64,000 nucleotides of DNA from Azorhizobium sp943371865 (GTDB lineage: Bacteria > Pseudomonadota > Alphaproteobacteria > Rhizobiales > Xanthobacteraceae): contig NZ_CALRWL010000032.1 of the NCBI RefSeq assembly GCF_943371865.1, positions 1-64,000 of the forward strand, read 5' to 3'. Under the pieces are notes generated by a model. That model was not told the DNA's origin. It did no database searches and was given only the letters and a program-made list of their open reading frames with translations. Made by a program: the position numbers and the translations under genes. Below are positions 15,181 through 29,506 of this stretch, piece by piece. Numbering within the stretch: position 1 is the stretch's first letter; each line of letters opens with the position of its first letter.

Positions 15181-17967
15181 TCACGGCATCCGAAGCAACG
15201 CCGCCGTGGGCAGGGCGGGGAGGACCCGGGACAGATACTGCGGACCGCGGGATATCTCCGTCATCTCCCCCGACAGCACATCCCGATAGGTGCCCTCCAG
15301 AGCATCGGGAATGGTGATGGCGGTGTCCTGCCAGGCTTCCGACGAGACGAGGGGGAGTTGGCTGTCCTCCAGAAGAGCCGCCGCCAGCCGTGAGACCACC
15401 ACGATCAGCGCGGCCTGCCCCTGTTCCCGGGCGAAGGCCAGGGCGCTCGTGGCATGGGCACCGGTGGTGTCCAGGGCGCGGTAGCCGCCGCCGGCGAACA
15501 GATCCACGTGGCCGCGCCGGGCCTGAAGCAGGCGATGGATGATCGCTCGCTTCACGCGCCCGTCTTGCCAGTGGGGCAGAAGGTCCACCGGTGACACCGA
15601 GGCGGCAAAGGCTGTCATGCGCGCGGCATAGTCCACGGGACGACGATTGTCCGGGTCCACCAGGCTGAAATCCCAGAATTCCGTACCTTGATAGAGGTCC
15701 GGCACGCCGGGGACAGTGTATTTCAGCGTCGCCTGGGCGAGGCTGTTAAGCGCGCCGGCCGGGTCGATCCGCGCCACGACAGCGCAGAGCCCGCGCCGCA
15801 TGGCGGCACCGTCTTCCGAGGTCAGGATGCGGTCCAGGAACGCGCGGCAGGCGTCCTCATAGGGCGCATCCGGGAACACCCAATTGGTCCGACGCTTGGC
15901 TTCCCGGATCGCCTTCAACTGCCATTCGGCCACGCGGTCGCAGAGTGCTTTCAGCCCCTCTGTATCGGTCGGCGATAGCCCGCGCGGCCAGGCGCCAATC
16001 AGGGTCTGATACAACAAAACCTCGTCCGCGCGGGCCGGGGCCGGTCCACTGTCCAGTTCCTGCCGGAACGGTTCTGCCTGCGTCAGCAAGGTGGCAAGGG
16101 CGTCACGCCAGTCATGAGGCATCTCGCTGAGCACCGCCAAGCGCAGGCGCGCATCCTCGCCCCGCTTGTGGTCATGGGTGGCGGTGGCCAGCATGGCGTG
16201 GGGCAGGGCGTCGGCGCGGGATGCGCCGGTGGCATGAAAGGCCTCTGGCGTCAGGGCGAGGTCGACCGGATCCGATCCCACTTCATTGCGGGAGATCAGC
16301 CGGCCATAGCGATAGAACAGCGTGTCTTCCATGGACTTGGCAGCGATGGGCGCGGTCAGCTGCTGGAATTTGGCGATGGCATATTCGCGCGTTCCGGCTT
16401 CCCAGATATCGCCGGCCGCCTTTGGTGTCTCGCCGCTCAGCCAGCGCTCCAGCAGGTCGAGCACCGGATGGTCGATAGACGGCAGGCGACGGCGGGCCTG
16501 CGTAGCCGCCGCCTCCAGGAAAGCGGCATCCTGCTCGGTGCGGCCCTGGGTGGTGACGTAGGACCGATAGACCGGGAACGCCACCACCAGTTCATTGAGC
16601 GCGCGGCGAATGGCGGCCTCGGTGATGTCGCGGGTGTCCAGGTCACTGCGGGCCAGAACGTGAAGGGAGCGCGTGGCGGTCTGCATCTCGGCACCGAAGC
16701 CGTCGCGCAGGATCTGGCGACGGGCGGCTTCCAGCTGCGCCGCGTACGAGGATCGCTCGTCGGTGGCTTCCTGCCAGATGGCGGTCAGGGCCGTGGTGGC
16801 GGCAGGATTGTGCAGCACGCCCGCCACCTCATCCATGAAGTCGTAGCCGGTGGTGCCCTCCACCGGCCAGTCGGCGGGCAGGCGCTCGCCGGGGTGCAGG
16901 ATCTTCTCCACCACCACATAGCCGCCGGGGGGCGTTCCCGCCGGCCGCTCCACCTCGAGCGCATCCAGGCAGCGCCGCAGCCGCTGACAATAGGCGCCGG
17001 GATCGGCGATCCCGTCCACATGATCGATGCGCAATCCGTCGATCAGCCCGTCGGCGTAGAGCTTGAACACCAGAGCATGGGCCTGCTCGAACACATCCGC
17101 CCGCTCGACCTTCACGCCGGCCAGGCCGGTGATGTCGAAGAAGCGACGCCAGTTGAGATCGTCATTGGCGGTGCGCCACCAGGCCAGACGATAGTTCTGG
17201 CGTTCCAGCAAGGCATGCAGGCGGGCTTTTCCGTCATCGGTGCGGGCATCGAAGGCGGCCAGGATGGTGGCGAGCGCCGCTGCGCCGTCCACGTCTCCCA
17301 TGGCTTGGGCCAAGCGGCTCTGGGCATTGGCCACCCGGTCCGGGTGCGGTGCAGGCGTGGCGGCGATTTCCTCGAACAAGGACCGCGCCTCCGCCAGGAT
17401 GGGCAGATCGGCGGCACCGAGCAGATCGGCATAATGCAGCGGGCAGATCGGGAAGATGTGCTCGTGGTGGGAGATGTGGAAGGTCCCGCGCTCCGGCGCA
17501 TAGGCCGGCACCAGCGCGCCTGCCGACAGCGCCTCGCCATAGGGACGGTCGAGGAACGGCGCCAGCAGCTTGCCCGCCAGTTGCGGATCCGCCGGCGTCC
17601 AGTCCACATCGAACAGCTCCGCATAGGCGCTGGCCCGGCCCCATTCCAGCACGTCGAGCCACACCCGGTTGTCGGCACCGCCCACCCCCATGTGGTTGGG
17701 CACGATGTCGAGGATCAGGCCCATGTTGCGTGTCCGCAGAGCGGACACGAGACGCACCAGGGCGGGCTCCCCGCCCATCTCCGGATCGAGGCTGGCGTGG
17801 TCCACGGTGTCATAGCCGTGGCGCGAGCCGGCGCGGGAGGTGAGGAGGGGGGAGGAATAGATGTGGCTGATGCCCAGCGCGCTGAAATAGTCCAGCAGCG
17901 GGATCGCCGCGTCGAGCGGAAACGCCTTGTGAAACTGCAGGCGCAAGGTGGCGCGCGGCGCAATCAT
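15181..17967 (-). CDS. treY: Malto-oligosyltrehalose synthase
   Basis: About 928 aa, of normal TreY length. It rearranges the reducing-end alpha-1,4 bond of maltodextrins to alpha,alpha-1,1, making maltooligosyltrehalose, which TreZ then cleaves to trehalose. GH13 signs include YSSPLLTSRAGSRHGYDTVD, LDIVPNHMGVGG and GLRIDHVDGIADP with nucleophile Asp315. The start is the ATG at 17967, which overlaps the malQ stop (ATGA), so it is translationally coupled; longer in-frame readings run into malQ and are not real. It is last in the five-gene glgE operon. The partner treZ lies at 51.9 kb. Confidence 0.94.
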   Translation of the reverse strand: MIAPRATLRLQFHKAFPLDAAIPLLDYFSALGISHIYSSPLLTSRAGSRHGYDTVDHASLDPEMGGEPALVRLVSALRTRNMGLILDIVPNHMGVGGADNRVWLDVLEWGRASAYAELFDVDWTPADPQLAGKLLAPFLDRPYGEALSAGALVPAYAPERGTFHISHHEHIFPICPLHYADLLGAADLPILAEARSLFEEIAATPAPHPDRVANAQSRLAQAMGDVDGAAALATILAAFDARTDDGKARLHALLERQNYRLAWWRTANDDLNWRRFFDITGLAGVKVERADVFEQAHALVFKLYADGLIDGLRIDHVDGIADPGAYCQRLRRCLDALEVERPAGTPPGGYVVVEKILHPGERLPADWPVEGTTGYDFMDEVAGVLHNPAATTALTAIWQEATDERSSYAAQLEAARRQILRDGFGAEMQTATRSLHVLARSDLDTRDITEAAIRRALNELVVAFPVYRSYVTTQGRTEQDAAFLEAAATQARRRLPSIDHPVLDLLERWLSGETPKAAGDIWEAGTREYAIAKFQQLTAPIAAKSMEDTLFYRYGRLISRNEVGSDPVDLALTPEAFHATGASRADALPHAMLATATHDHKRGEDARLRLAVLSEMPHDWRDALATLLTQAEPFRQELDSGPAPARADEVLLYQTLIGAWPRGLSPTDTEGLKALCDRVAEWQLKAIREAKRRTNWVFPDAPYEDACRAFLDRILTSEDGAAMRRGLCAVVARIDPAGALNSLAQATLKYTVPGVPDLYQGTEFWDFSLVDPDNRRPVDYAARMTAFAASVSPVDLLPHWQDGRVKRAIIHRLLQARRGHVDLFAGGGYRALDTTGAHATSALAFAREQGQAALIVVVSRLAAALLEDSQLPLVSSEAWQDTAITIPDALEGTYRDVLSGEMTEISRGPQYLSRVLPALPTAALLRMP

Positions 17968-20084
17968 GCCTGCTTCCTGTTGTTCGGGGTATCGGCATGC
18001 TGCCGGCTGTCGCGCCGGGCGGCATCCAGGTGGGCAAGCCGGGCCTGCACCTGGGGCGCGTCCAGCAGCTCTTGGGCGGGGGCGGAAAGCCGGCGGCGCC
18101 AGTTGGGGTGTGCGTCCACGGTGCCGGGCAGATTGGGTTGCTCGACCAGGCCCAGGGCATCCTCCACCGGCACGATCACCAGGGGCGCGGGCGTGTGGCC
18201 CACGAAGGCCAGTGCCGCCTCCACCACGGCCTCGGGAGTGTCCGGCAGCGGCGCAGCCGATGATGGATGGTCGAGCGCCTCCCAGATGTCCCGGCGATCG
18301 GCTTCGCGCTCGGCGCGGGCGGCGGGTTCGTCCATGTTTTCGCCCAGCAGGCCCAGCGGGGTCCGCCAGTCGATGTCGCGACCCCGCCACCAGCCCGCCA
18401 CCGTGGGCAGATCATGGGTGCCGGTCACGGCAATGGCGTTGGGCGAATAGTGTGCTGCGGGTTTGAAATGACGGTCTTCCCGCTCGAACCACAGCACCTG
18501 CATGCCAAGGATGCCGCGGCGCGCCAGCCGCGCGCGGAACCCCTCCGGCACGGTGCCCAGATCCTCTCCGATCACGATGGCACGGTGGCGGTGGGATTCC
18601 AGCGCTACCAGCCGCTCCATGTCGTCAAACGGATAGGCAAGATAGGCTCCTTCGGAGGGGAGGGCGCCATCGGGCACCATCCACAGTCGCAGGAGGCCCA
18701 TGATGTGGTCGATGCGCACGCCGCCCGCATGGGCCATGGTGGCGCGCAGCATGGCGATGAAGGCGACAAAGCCGCTTTCCCGCAGCGCCCGCGGCGAGAA
18801 GGCCGACAGGCCCCAGGCCTGGCCGACGGAATTCAGCAGGTCGGGCGGCGCGCCGATGGAGAGGCCGATGAGCATATCCTGATGACGGCTCCAGGCCTGG
18901 CTGCCGCCGCCGTCGCTGCCCACCGCCAGATCGCTGATCAGGCCGATGGGCATGCCCGCAGCGCGGGCGCTGGCCTGGGCGCGCGACAGGCCGCAGGCGG
19001 CCATCCATTGCAGAAAGACATAGAAATCCACCTCCCGCGCAGACTTGCGGGCGAACGCCGCCACCGCCGCGCTGCGCGGGTCGCGGAAGCCTTCCGGCCA
19101 GGTTCGCCAATTCCATTTGGTGGGATCGGTGGCGAGCATCTTGGCGTGCAGCGCCTCGAAGCGCGCATGGTCTTCCAGGGGCGGTCCCCCGGCGGCGCGG
19201 AACGCCGCGAAATCCGCCTGCAGGTCGGGACGGTTCGGAAGCTCCGTCTCGAACAGGCGGCGAAAAAGGGCGAGCTTGGCGCGGGTGGCGCGGGGCCACT
19301 CCACCAGATCTGCCCCCTCCAACTCAGAGCGCGTCTCCTCTAGCCCCAATGCCGCCGCCGCCTGCGCTGCGCTGTCCCCGAACAGGGCTGCGGGATCGGC
19401 ATGCATCGCATTGAGGAACAGGCGACTGGATGGCGCATAAGGGCTGAAATGCGTTGGATCGGCGGAGAAGGGGGCATGCACCGGACTGAGCACCACGGCG
19501 GATGCACCGCGCTGGGCGGAAAGGGCTGCAAGCTCCGACAAAGCGGAGAAGTCACCGATGCCGCCATCGCCCAGCCCGCCGCTTTTCGATCGGCGCAGCG
19601 CATAGATCTGCACCGCGAGGCCCCAGAGCCGCGGGTCTGCCTCGCCCGTCGCTTCGGCGATGGAGAAGCAACGCTCGGGCGCCACGGCCACCAGGCAGTG
19701 GTGCGTTCCCACTTCCAGTACGTGATATCCGGGGCTGTCGAGGGCCGGCAGAGTGATGGCGCCGGCCTCCACGTCCGCTTCGCCCTCCACCAGATCGCCC
19801 CCTTCCAGGGTGATGCGGTAGCGCACGGTTCCGCTGTAGCCGGGCAGGGGAATGCGCGCCTGCGCGCCCACGTCGGCGGTCACCAGCGGGGCCGGCGCGC
19901 CAACGCCCGCCTGCGCGCGGCGCAGGCTGTCGGACATATCGGAAGGCGTGGCCGCTGGCAGGCCCAGAGAACTCAGCACCGCGCGCAGCGCGTCGGCGGG
20001 AACCGACTGCGGCCGGCCGAAGGCGTCATGCCAAGCGGGGGAAATACCGGCAGCGCGGGCGAGGTCGCGAAGGGTTTCGTCCAT
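17964..20084 (-). CDS. malQ: 4-alpha-glucanotransferase (amylomaltase, GH77)
   Basis: A 706-aa GH77 enzyme of the long proteobacterial type with a beta-rich N-terminal extension (residues 1-150). It transfers maltodextrin segments between alpha-1,4-glucans. Visible are WGLAVQIYALRR, the GGLGDGGIGDF block, GGVRIDHIMGL with nucleophile Asp459, and VIGEDLGTVP with the catalytic Glu. I prefer the ATG at 20084; an in-frame GTG seven codons earlier lacks a better ribosome site. It is 218 bp downstream of glgB and overlaps treY by four bases, so it probably lengthens or shortens chains for TreY and GlgE. Confidence 0.93.
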   Translation of the reverse strand: MDETLRDLARAAGISPAWHDAFGRPQSVPADALRAVLSSLGLPAATPSDMSDSLRRAQAGVGAPAPLVTADVGAQARIPLPGYSGTVRYRITLEGGDLVEGEADVEAGAITLPALDSPGYHVLEVGTHHCLVAVAPERCFSIAEATGEADPRLWGLAVQIYALRRSKSGGLGDGGIGDFSALSELAALSAQRGASAVVLSPVHAPFSADPTHFSPYAPSSRLFLNAMHADPAALFGDSAAQAAAALGLEETRSELEGADLVEWPRATRAKLALFRRLFETELPNRPDLQADFAAFRAAGGPPLEDHARFEALHAKMLATDPTKWNWRTWPEGFRDPRSAAVAAFARKSAREVDFYVFLQWMAACGLSRAQASARAAGMPIGLISDLAVGSDGGGSQAWSRHQDMLIGLSIGAPPDLLNSVGQAWGLSAFSPRALRESGFVAFIAMLRATMAHAGGVRIDHIMGLLRLWMVPDGALPSEGAYLAYPFDDMERLVALESHRHRAIVIGEDLGTVPEGFRARLARRGILGMQVLWFEREDRHFKPAAHYSPNAIAVTGTHDLPTVAGWWRGRDIDWRTPLGLLGENMDEPAARAEREADRRDIWEALDHPSSAAPLPDTPEAVVEAALAFVGHTPAPLVIVPVEDALGLVEQPNLPGTVDAHPNWRRRLSAPAQELLDAPQVQARLAHLDAARRDSRQHADTPNNRKQA

Positions 20085-20301
20085 GAAGACTCTCAATCGT
20101 CGCACAAGGGCGCGGACAGGACCGCGGGCGGGAGACAGGGCGCTGAAGGATATCGGAGAGCGCCCGGCGCCGATTCACCGCTTTCGCTTTCGCGGCGGAC
20201 ACAGCCGGTGGGTCAGGGCCCCGCCGGACTGCCGACCGCGACGTTCGGAAGGGTGCCCTGCTTGCGGTCGAGCGCGCTGCGCCACCGTCATGTGGGTGTC
20301 C

Positions 20302-22551
<2,250 letters not shown>

Positions 22552-22639
22552 CGGGGGCCTCCCTCAGAGAGTGTTGCCCCGTTGGCGTCAGGCGCACAAC
22601 GGGCGATGATGAAAGACGTAGGAGGGGATGTGCGCACAC

Positions 22640-25945
<3,306 letters not shown>

Positions 25946-25948
25946 GGG

Positions 25949-28900
25949 TCAGGCCTCCACCTTCCGCAGCCGCCAGATGGCAAAGGGCAGTTGTGCCGGA
26001 TCGAGCCGTACACGCTGCACCTTGCCGGTCCAGCGGAACGCGGCGTCGGACATCAGATCCTCCACCTCCACGCTGGCATGATCGGGCAAGCCCAATTCCC
26101 AGAGCGGAAGCTCGAAATCGGCTTCCTGAGCCGCATGGGGATCGAGATTGACGGCGATCACCAGCAAATTGTCGCGACTGGGGGTAGCTTTGGCGTAAGC
26201 GAGCACGTGATCATTCCAGGCATTGAGGAAAAGGACGGACTTGTGCGTATGCAGCGCCGGATTTTCCCGGCGGATGCGGTTGAGGCGAGTGATTTCAGCG
26301 ACGATGTTGCCGGGCGCAGCATAGTCTCGGGCGCGGATCTCATATTTGTCGGAGGCGGCATATTCCTCCTTGCCCGGCACCGCCGCGGCTTCGGCCAATT
26401 CGAAGCCGGAGAACACACCCCATAGTCCGGACAAAGTGGCAGCCAAAGCCGCGCGGGTCAGGAATCCACCGCGCCCGGAGGTCTGGAGGTAATAGGGATT
26501 GATGTCTGGTGTGGTGACGAAGAAATGCGGACGGTAGATGTCGCTCACCGGGGGCTCGCGCAATTCTTCCAGATAAGAGGTGAGTTCCGCCTTTGTATTG
26601 CGCCAGGTGAAATAGGTGTAAGACTGCGAGAAGCCCACCTTCGCCAAGCGATACATCATCTTCGGGCGGGTGAAGGCCTCCGCCAGGAACACCGCATCGG
26701 GATGCCGGCCACGCACGTCGGCAATCAGCCACGCCCAGAACGGCAGCGGCTTGGTGTGGGGATTGTCGACTCGGAACAGCCGCACGCCCTGCTCAACCCA
26801 ATGGTTGACGATGTCCCGCAGCGCCAGCCACAGATCCGGCACGGCGTCGCGGGCATAGAAATCGACGTTGACGATGTCCTGGTATTTCTTCGGCGGGTTT
26901 TCCGCATAGCGGATCGAGCCGTCGGGCCGATAGGCAAACCAGCCGGGATGATCCGTCAGCCAGGGATGGTCCGGGGCGCACTGGATCGCGAAGTCGAGGG
27001 CGATCTCCAGCCCGTGCTCGCGCGCCGCCGCCACCAGCCGCAGGAAATCATCCTTGGTGCCAAGTTCCGGGTGAATGTCGGTGTGGCCGCCATGGCGTGA
27101 GCCGATGGCATAGGGGCTACCGGGATCGTCGGGGGCCGGCGTCAGGCTGTTGTCGCGGCCCTTGCGATTGCGCTCGCCGATGGGATGGATCGGCGGGAAA
27201 TAAAGGACATCGAAGCCCATGTCGCGGATGCGCGGCAGGTCCGCGATCACATCATCGAAGCTGCCGTGGCGCGATGCGTCGCCGCTGGTGGAGCGCGGGA
27301 AAATCTCATACCAGGCGGCAAAGCCCGCGCCCTGCCGTTCCGCGTCCACGGTGAAGACGGCGCTCCGTGTGGCGAACGGGCGCTCACGGGTGGCGCGCAT
27401 CAGGGCGATCGTCGTTGGCGCCAGCAGCAGCGCTTGCTGCGCGGGTTCCGAGGCTCGGCCCAACTCGAGCTGAAGGCGTGCCAGCGCGCGCTCCGCCTCG
27501 CCCGTCGCCGTGGCACCGCCCACCAAGGCCGTGCCTTCGCGGATTTCCAGCGACACGGGAATCTGCGCCGTCACCTTCGCGTCCAGCTCATGGTGGAAGC
27601 TGCCGAAGGCGTCACGCCATGCTTCGATGCTGAATTCGTGCTTGCCCAGCCGTTCCAGGGGGAACGCCGCCGCGAAGCGGTCGTTGCCGAGCGGGCGCAT
27701 GGGGACTTCGTGCCATTGGTCGTCATCACCGGCTCGCCACAGCAGCGCGACCGCAATGGTGTCGTGGCCGTCGGTGATGACGTCCGCCTCCACCACCACC
27801 TGCTCGCCGACGATCCGCTTCACCGGAAAGGCGCCGCCATCCACCATCGGCGTGACCGCTTCAATGGCCAGGCGGGCCGCTTTGGCTGCCAGCGTTGCGC
27901 CTTCCGGGTCCGCCGCCGGAGCCTCCAGCACCGGCGCGATCACCTCCGCGGTGAGCCGCAGCACTTCGCCGGGCGCCAGTTCCAGGATGGTTCCGGGCAT
28001 TAGAACGCGATCGTCGGGAGCAAAGAACCGCCCGAATCCCAGGGCGCGGGGCAGAAGATCTTCGCCCTTGACCGTGACGGTGCCGTCCAGTCTGGCATTG
28101 GTCAGCACCAGGCTGGCACCGGTGCCCTCGGTCCGGACAAAGGCGGTAACAGCCGCGCCGGGCGCGGAGATCAACTCCCACGCCGCGCTGGTGGGGGCCG
28201 CGCGGGCGGCGAGGCGGGCATTCGCGGCCCGGATCGCCGGCGCCAAATCGAACGGCGCCGTGTCGCGGACGAAGGCGAGATCCGCGGGCGAGCCGTGCGC
28301 CGGGTCCAAGGGATCACGGGCGCCAAACTCGAACCCTGCCGACACCAGGAGGCCGTCGCCGGTGGCAGCGCTGAAATCCAGGGCTCGGCGATGGGCCATC
28401 TGCGCCTGCGCAGGGGCAAGAGAGGGGACGCTCACCCGCGGTCCGAACGGCACCTCCGGGCAGCCGAGCACGGCGGCCAGGGGGTGAAGGTCGCGCCATT
28501 CCTCGGCCAGCCAGGGCTTGCGGTAGTCCCACCAGGCGGTGGAGGAGAAAACCGCATCAAATCCCACCGGCCGCAAGGCGGCGAGGGCATCGCGCGGTGC
28601 GCCCGGCGTCCAGGCCAGGAAGGTCGTGCTGGGGGCGGTCAGGCGACCGACCGCTAGAATTTCCGACCAAACCGCCGGCGGCACATGATGGGGGGCATCG
28701 CAGCGGAAGCCGGCGATGCCGGCGGCGGTCCATTGCGAGACCAGATCGGCAAAATAGCTGCCCACCGCTGCCGCAACATCTGGGCGGGCGAAATCGAAAT
28801 GGGCCGCATCCTGCCGGCGCTCCATGCGGCGCGGATCGGGCACGGCGTCGTCCGCCGCGTGCGGCAGGAACCAGCTGGCCTCCAGGGCCGGCAGCAGGCC

Positions 28901-29248
28901 ATCGACCGCCACCCGATCCACCACCAGATCCAGATAGAGCGACAGGCCGCGGCTGCGGGCCGCGCTGACCATGAGCCCCAGCCCCTCCACCGCATCCGCA
29001 TCGCTGCCGAAGGCGGCGTTCAGGCGATCGTGATCGGCGGTGAGGAAGATGTTGCCGGCGCGCCCGGTGGCAAAAGGCGGGGCCAGCAGAATGCCGTTGA
29101 AGCCCAGGGCCGCCGCATGGTCGCAGGTGGCAGCGAAGGCATCGACGCCGCCCAGCCAGAGCGGATGCACGAGATAGAGCCGTGGCAGCGGGGAACCCGC
29201 GTCGGCGGCGGGGGCGGGGCGGGGGAAGGCATCGCGCAGGATCTGCAT
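25949..29248 (-). CDS. glgE: Maltosyltransferase GlgE with an extra N-terminal GH13-like domain
   Basis: About 1099 aa from the ATG at 29248; normal GlgE is about 660-700 aa. The C-terminal two thirds is GlgE: it adds maltose units from maltose 1-phosphate to alpha-1,4-glucan. Nucleophile Asp828 (FRVDNPHTKP) and acid/base Glu857 (LAEAFTRP) keep the 29-residue spacing of Asp394/Glu423 in Streptomyces GlgE. Residues about 1-430 form a separate amylase-like barrel in which the usual catalytic surroundings are altered (LVVDRVAVDG, GFRCDAPHHV), so it is probably non-catalytic. First gene of the operon, with an exact sigma-EcfG promoter sequence 82 bp upstream. Confidence 0.93.
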   Translation of the reverse strand: MQILRDAFPRPAPAADAGSPLPRLYLVHPLWLGGVDAFAATCDHAAALGFNGILLAPPFATGRAGNIFLTADHDRLNAAFGSDADAVEGLGLMVSAARSRGLSLYLDLVVDRVAVDGLLPALEASWFLPHAADDAVPDPRRMERRQDAAHFDFARPDVAAAVGSYFADLVSQWTAAGIAGFRCDAPHHVPPAVWSEILAVGRLTAPSTTFLAWTPGAPRDALAALRPVGFDAVFSSTAWWDYRKPWLAEEWRDLHPLAAVLGCPEVPFGPRVSVPSLAPAQAQMAHRRALDFSAATGDGLLVSAGFEFGARDPLDPAHGSPADLAFVRDTAPFDLAPAIRAANARLAARAAPTSAAWELISAPGAAVTAFVRTEGTGASLVLTNARLDGTVTVKGEDLLPRALGFGRFFAPDDRVLMPGTILELAPGEVLRLTAEVIAPVLEAPAADPEGATLAAKAARLAIEAVTPMVDGGAFPVKRIVGEQVVVEADVITDGHDTIAVALLWRAGDDDQWHEVPMRPLGNDRFAAAFPLERLGKHEFSIEAWRDAFGSFHHELDAKVTAQIPVSLEIREGTALVGGATATGEAERALARLQLELGRASEPAQQALLLAPTTIALMRATRERPFATRSAVFTVDAERQGAGFAAWYEIFPRSTSGDASRHGSFDDVIADLPRIRDMGFDVLYFPPIHPIGERNRKGRDNSLTPAPDDPGSPYAIGSRHGGHTDIHPELGTKDDFLRLVAAAREHGLEIALDFAIQCAPDHPWLTDHPGWFAYRPDGSIRYAENPPKKYQDIVNVDFYARDAVPDLWLALRDIVNHWVEQGVRLFRVDNPHTKPLPFWAWLIADVRGRHPDAVFLAEAFTRPKMMYRLAKVGFSQSYTYFTWRNTKAELTSYLEELREPPVSDIYRPHFFVTTPDINPYYLQTSGRGGFLTRAALAATLSGLWGVFSGFELAEAAAVPGKEEYAASDKYEIRARDYAAPGNIVAEITRLNRIRRENPALHTHKSVLFLNAWNDHVLAYAKATPSRDNLLVIAVNLDPHAAQEADFELPLWELGLPDHASVEVEDLMSDAAFRWTGKVQRVRLDPAQLPFAIWRLRKVEA

Positions 29249-29329
29249 GGGCACTCGTCGCTGGCGGGGGACGCGGACAGGGCACGTCACCGCCGCCACG
29301 CGGCTTTGAGCGGTCCCCTTCGCTCCATC

Positions 29330-29354
29330 AACGCCGCACTGCACCCAGGGTTCC
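29330..29354 (-). promoter_or_regulatory. Exact sigma-EcfG-type promoter of the glgE operon
   Basis: The minus strand reads GGAAC, 16 bases, CGTT. The -10 end lies 82 bp from the glgE ATG, which would give a leader of about 75 bases. This fits general-stress control of the whole glgE-treS-glgB-malQ-treY operon. Assigned by consensus match and position only. Confidence 0.65.
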
Positions 29355-29506
29355 CTGGCCGGTGGCGGCGCCGGGGGCGCCCTGGTCGCGGCTCGCGCGG
29401 ATGCGGTTCATGCTATGGCTGGGCGTCATCGGGCTGCGGTCGCCCCCCGGCCAGGATGGGCGGGAGGGCGTCAGCCTTGCCCTTGCGCAATCCGGAGGCC
29501 CGCCCC

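Noticed and set aside
16114..18450. 778-codon frame opposite treY and malQ
   Set aside because: Spans the junction of two well-defined genes in antisense and shows no recognisable domain.
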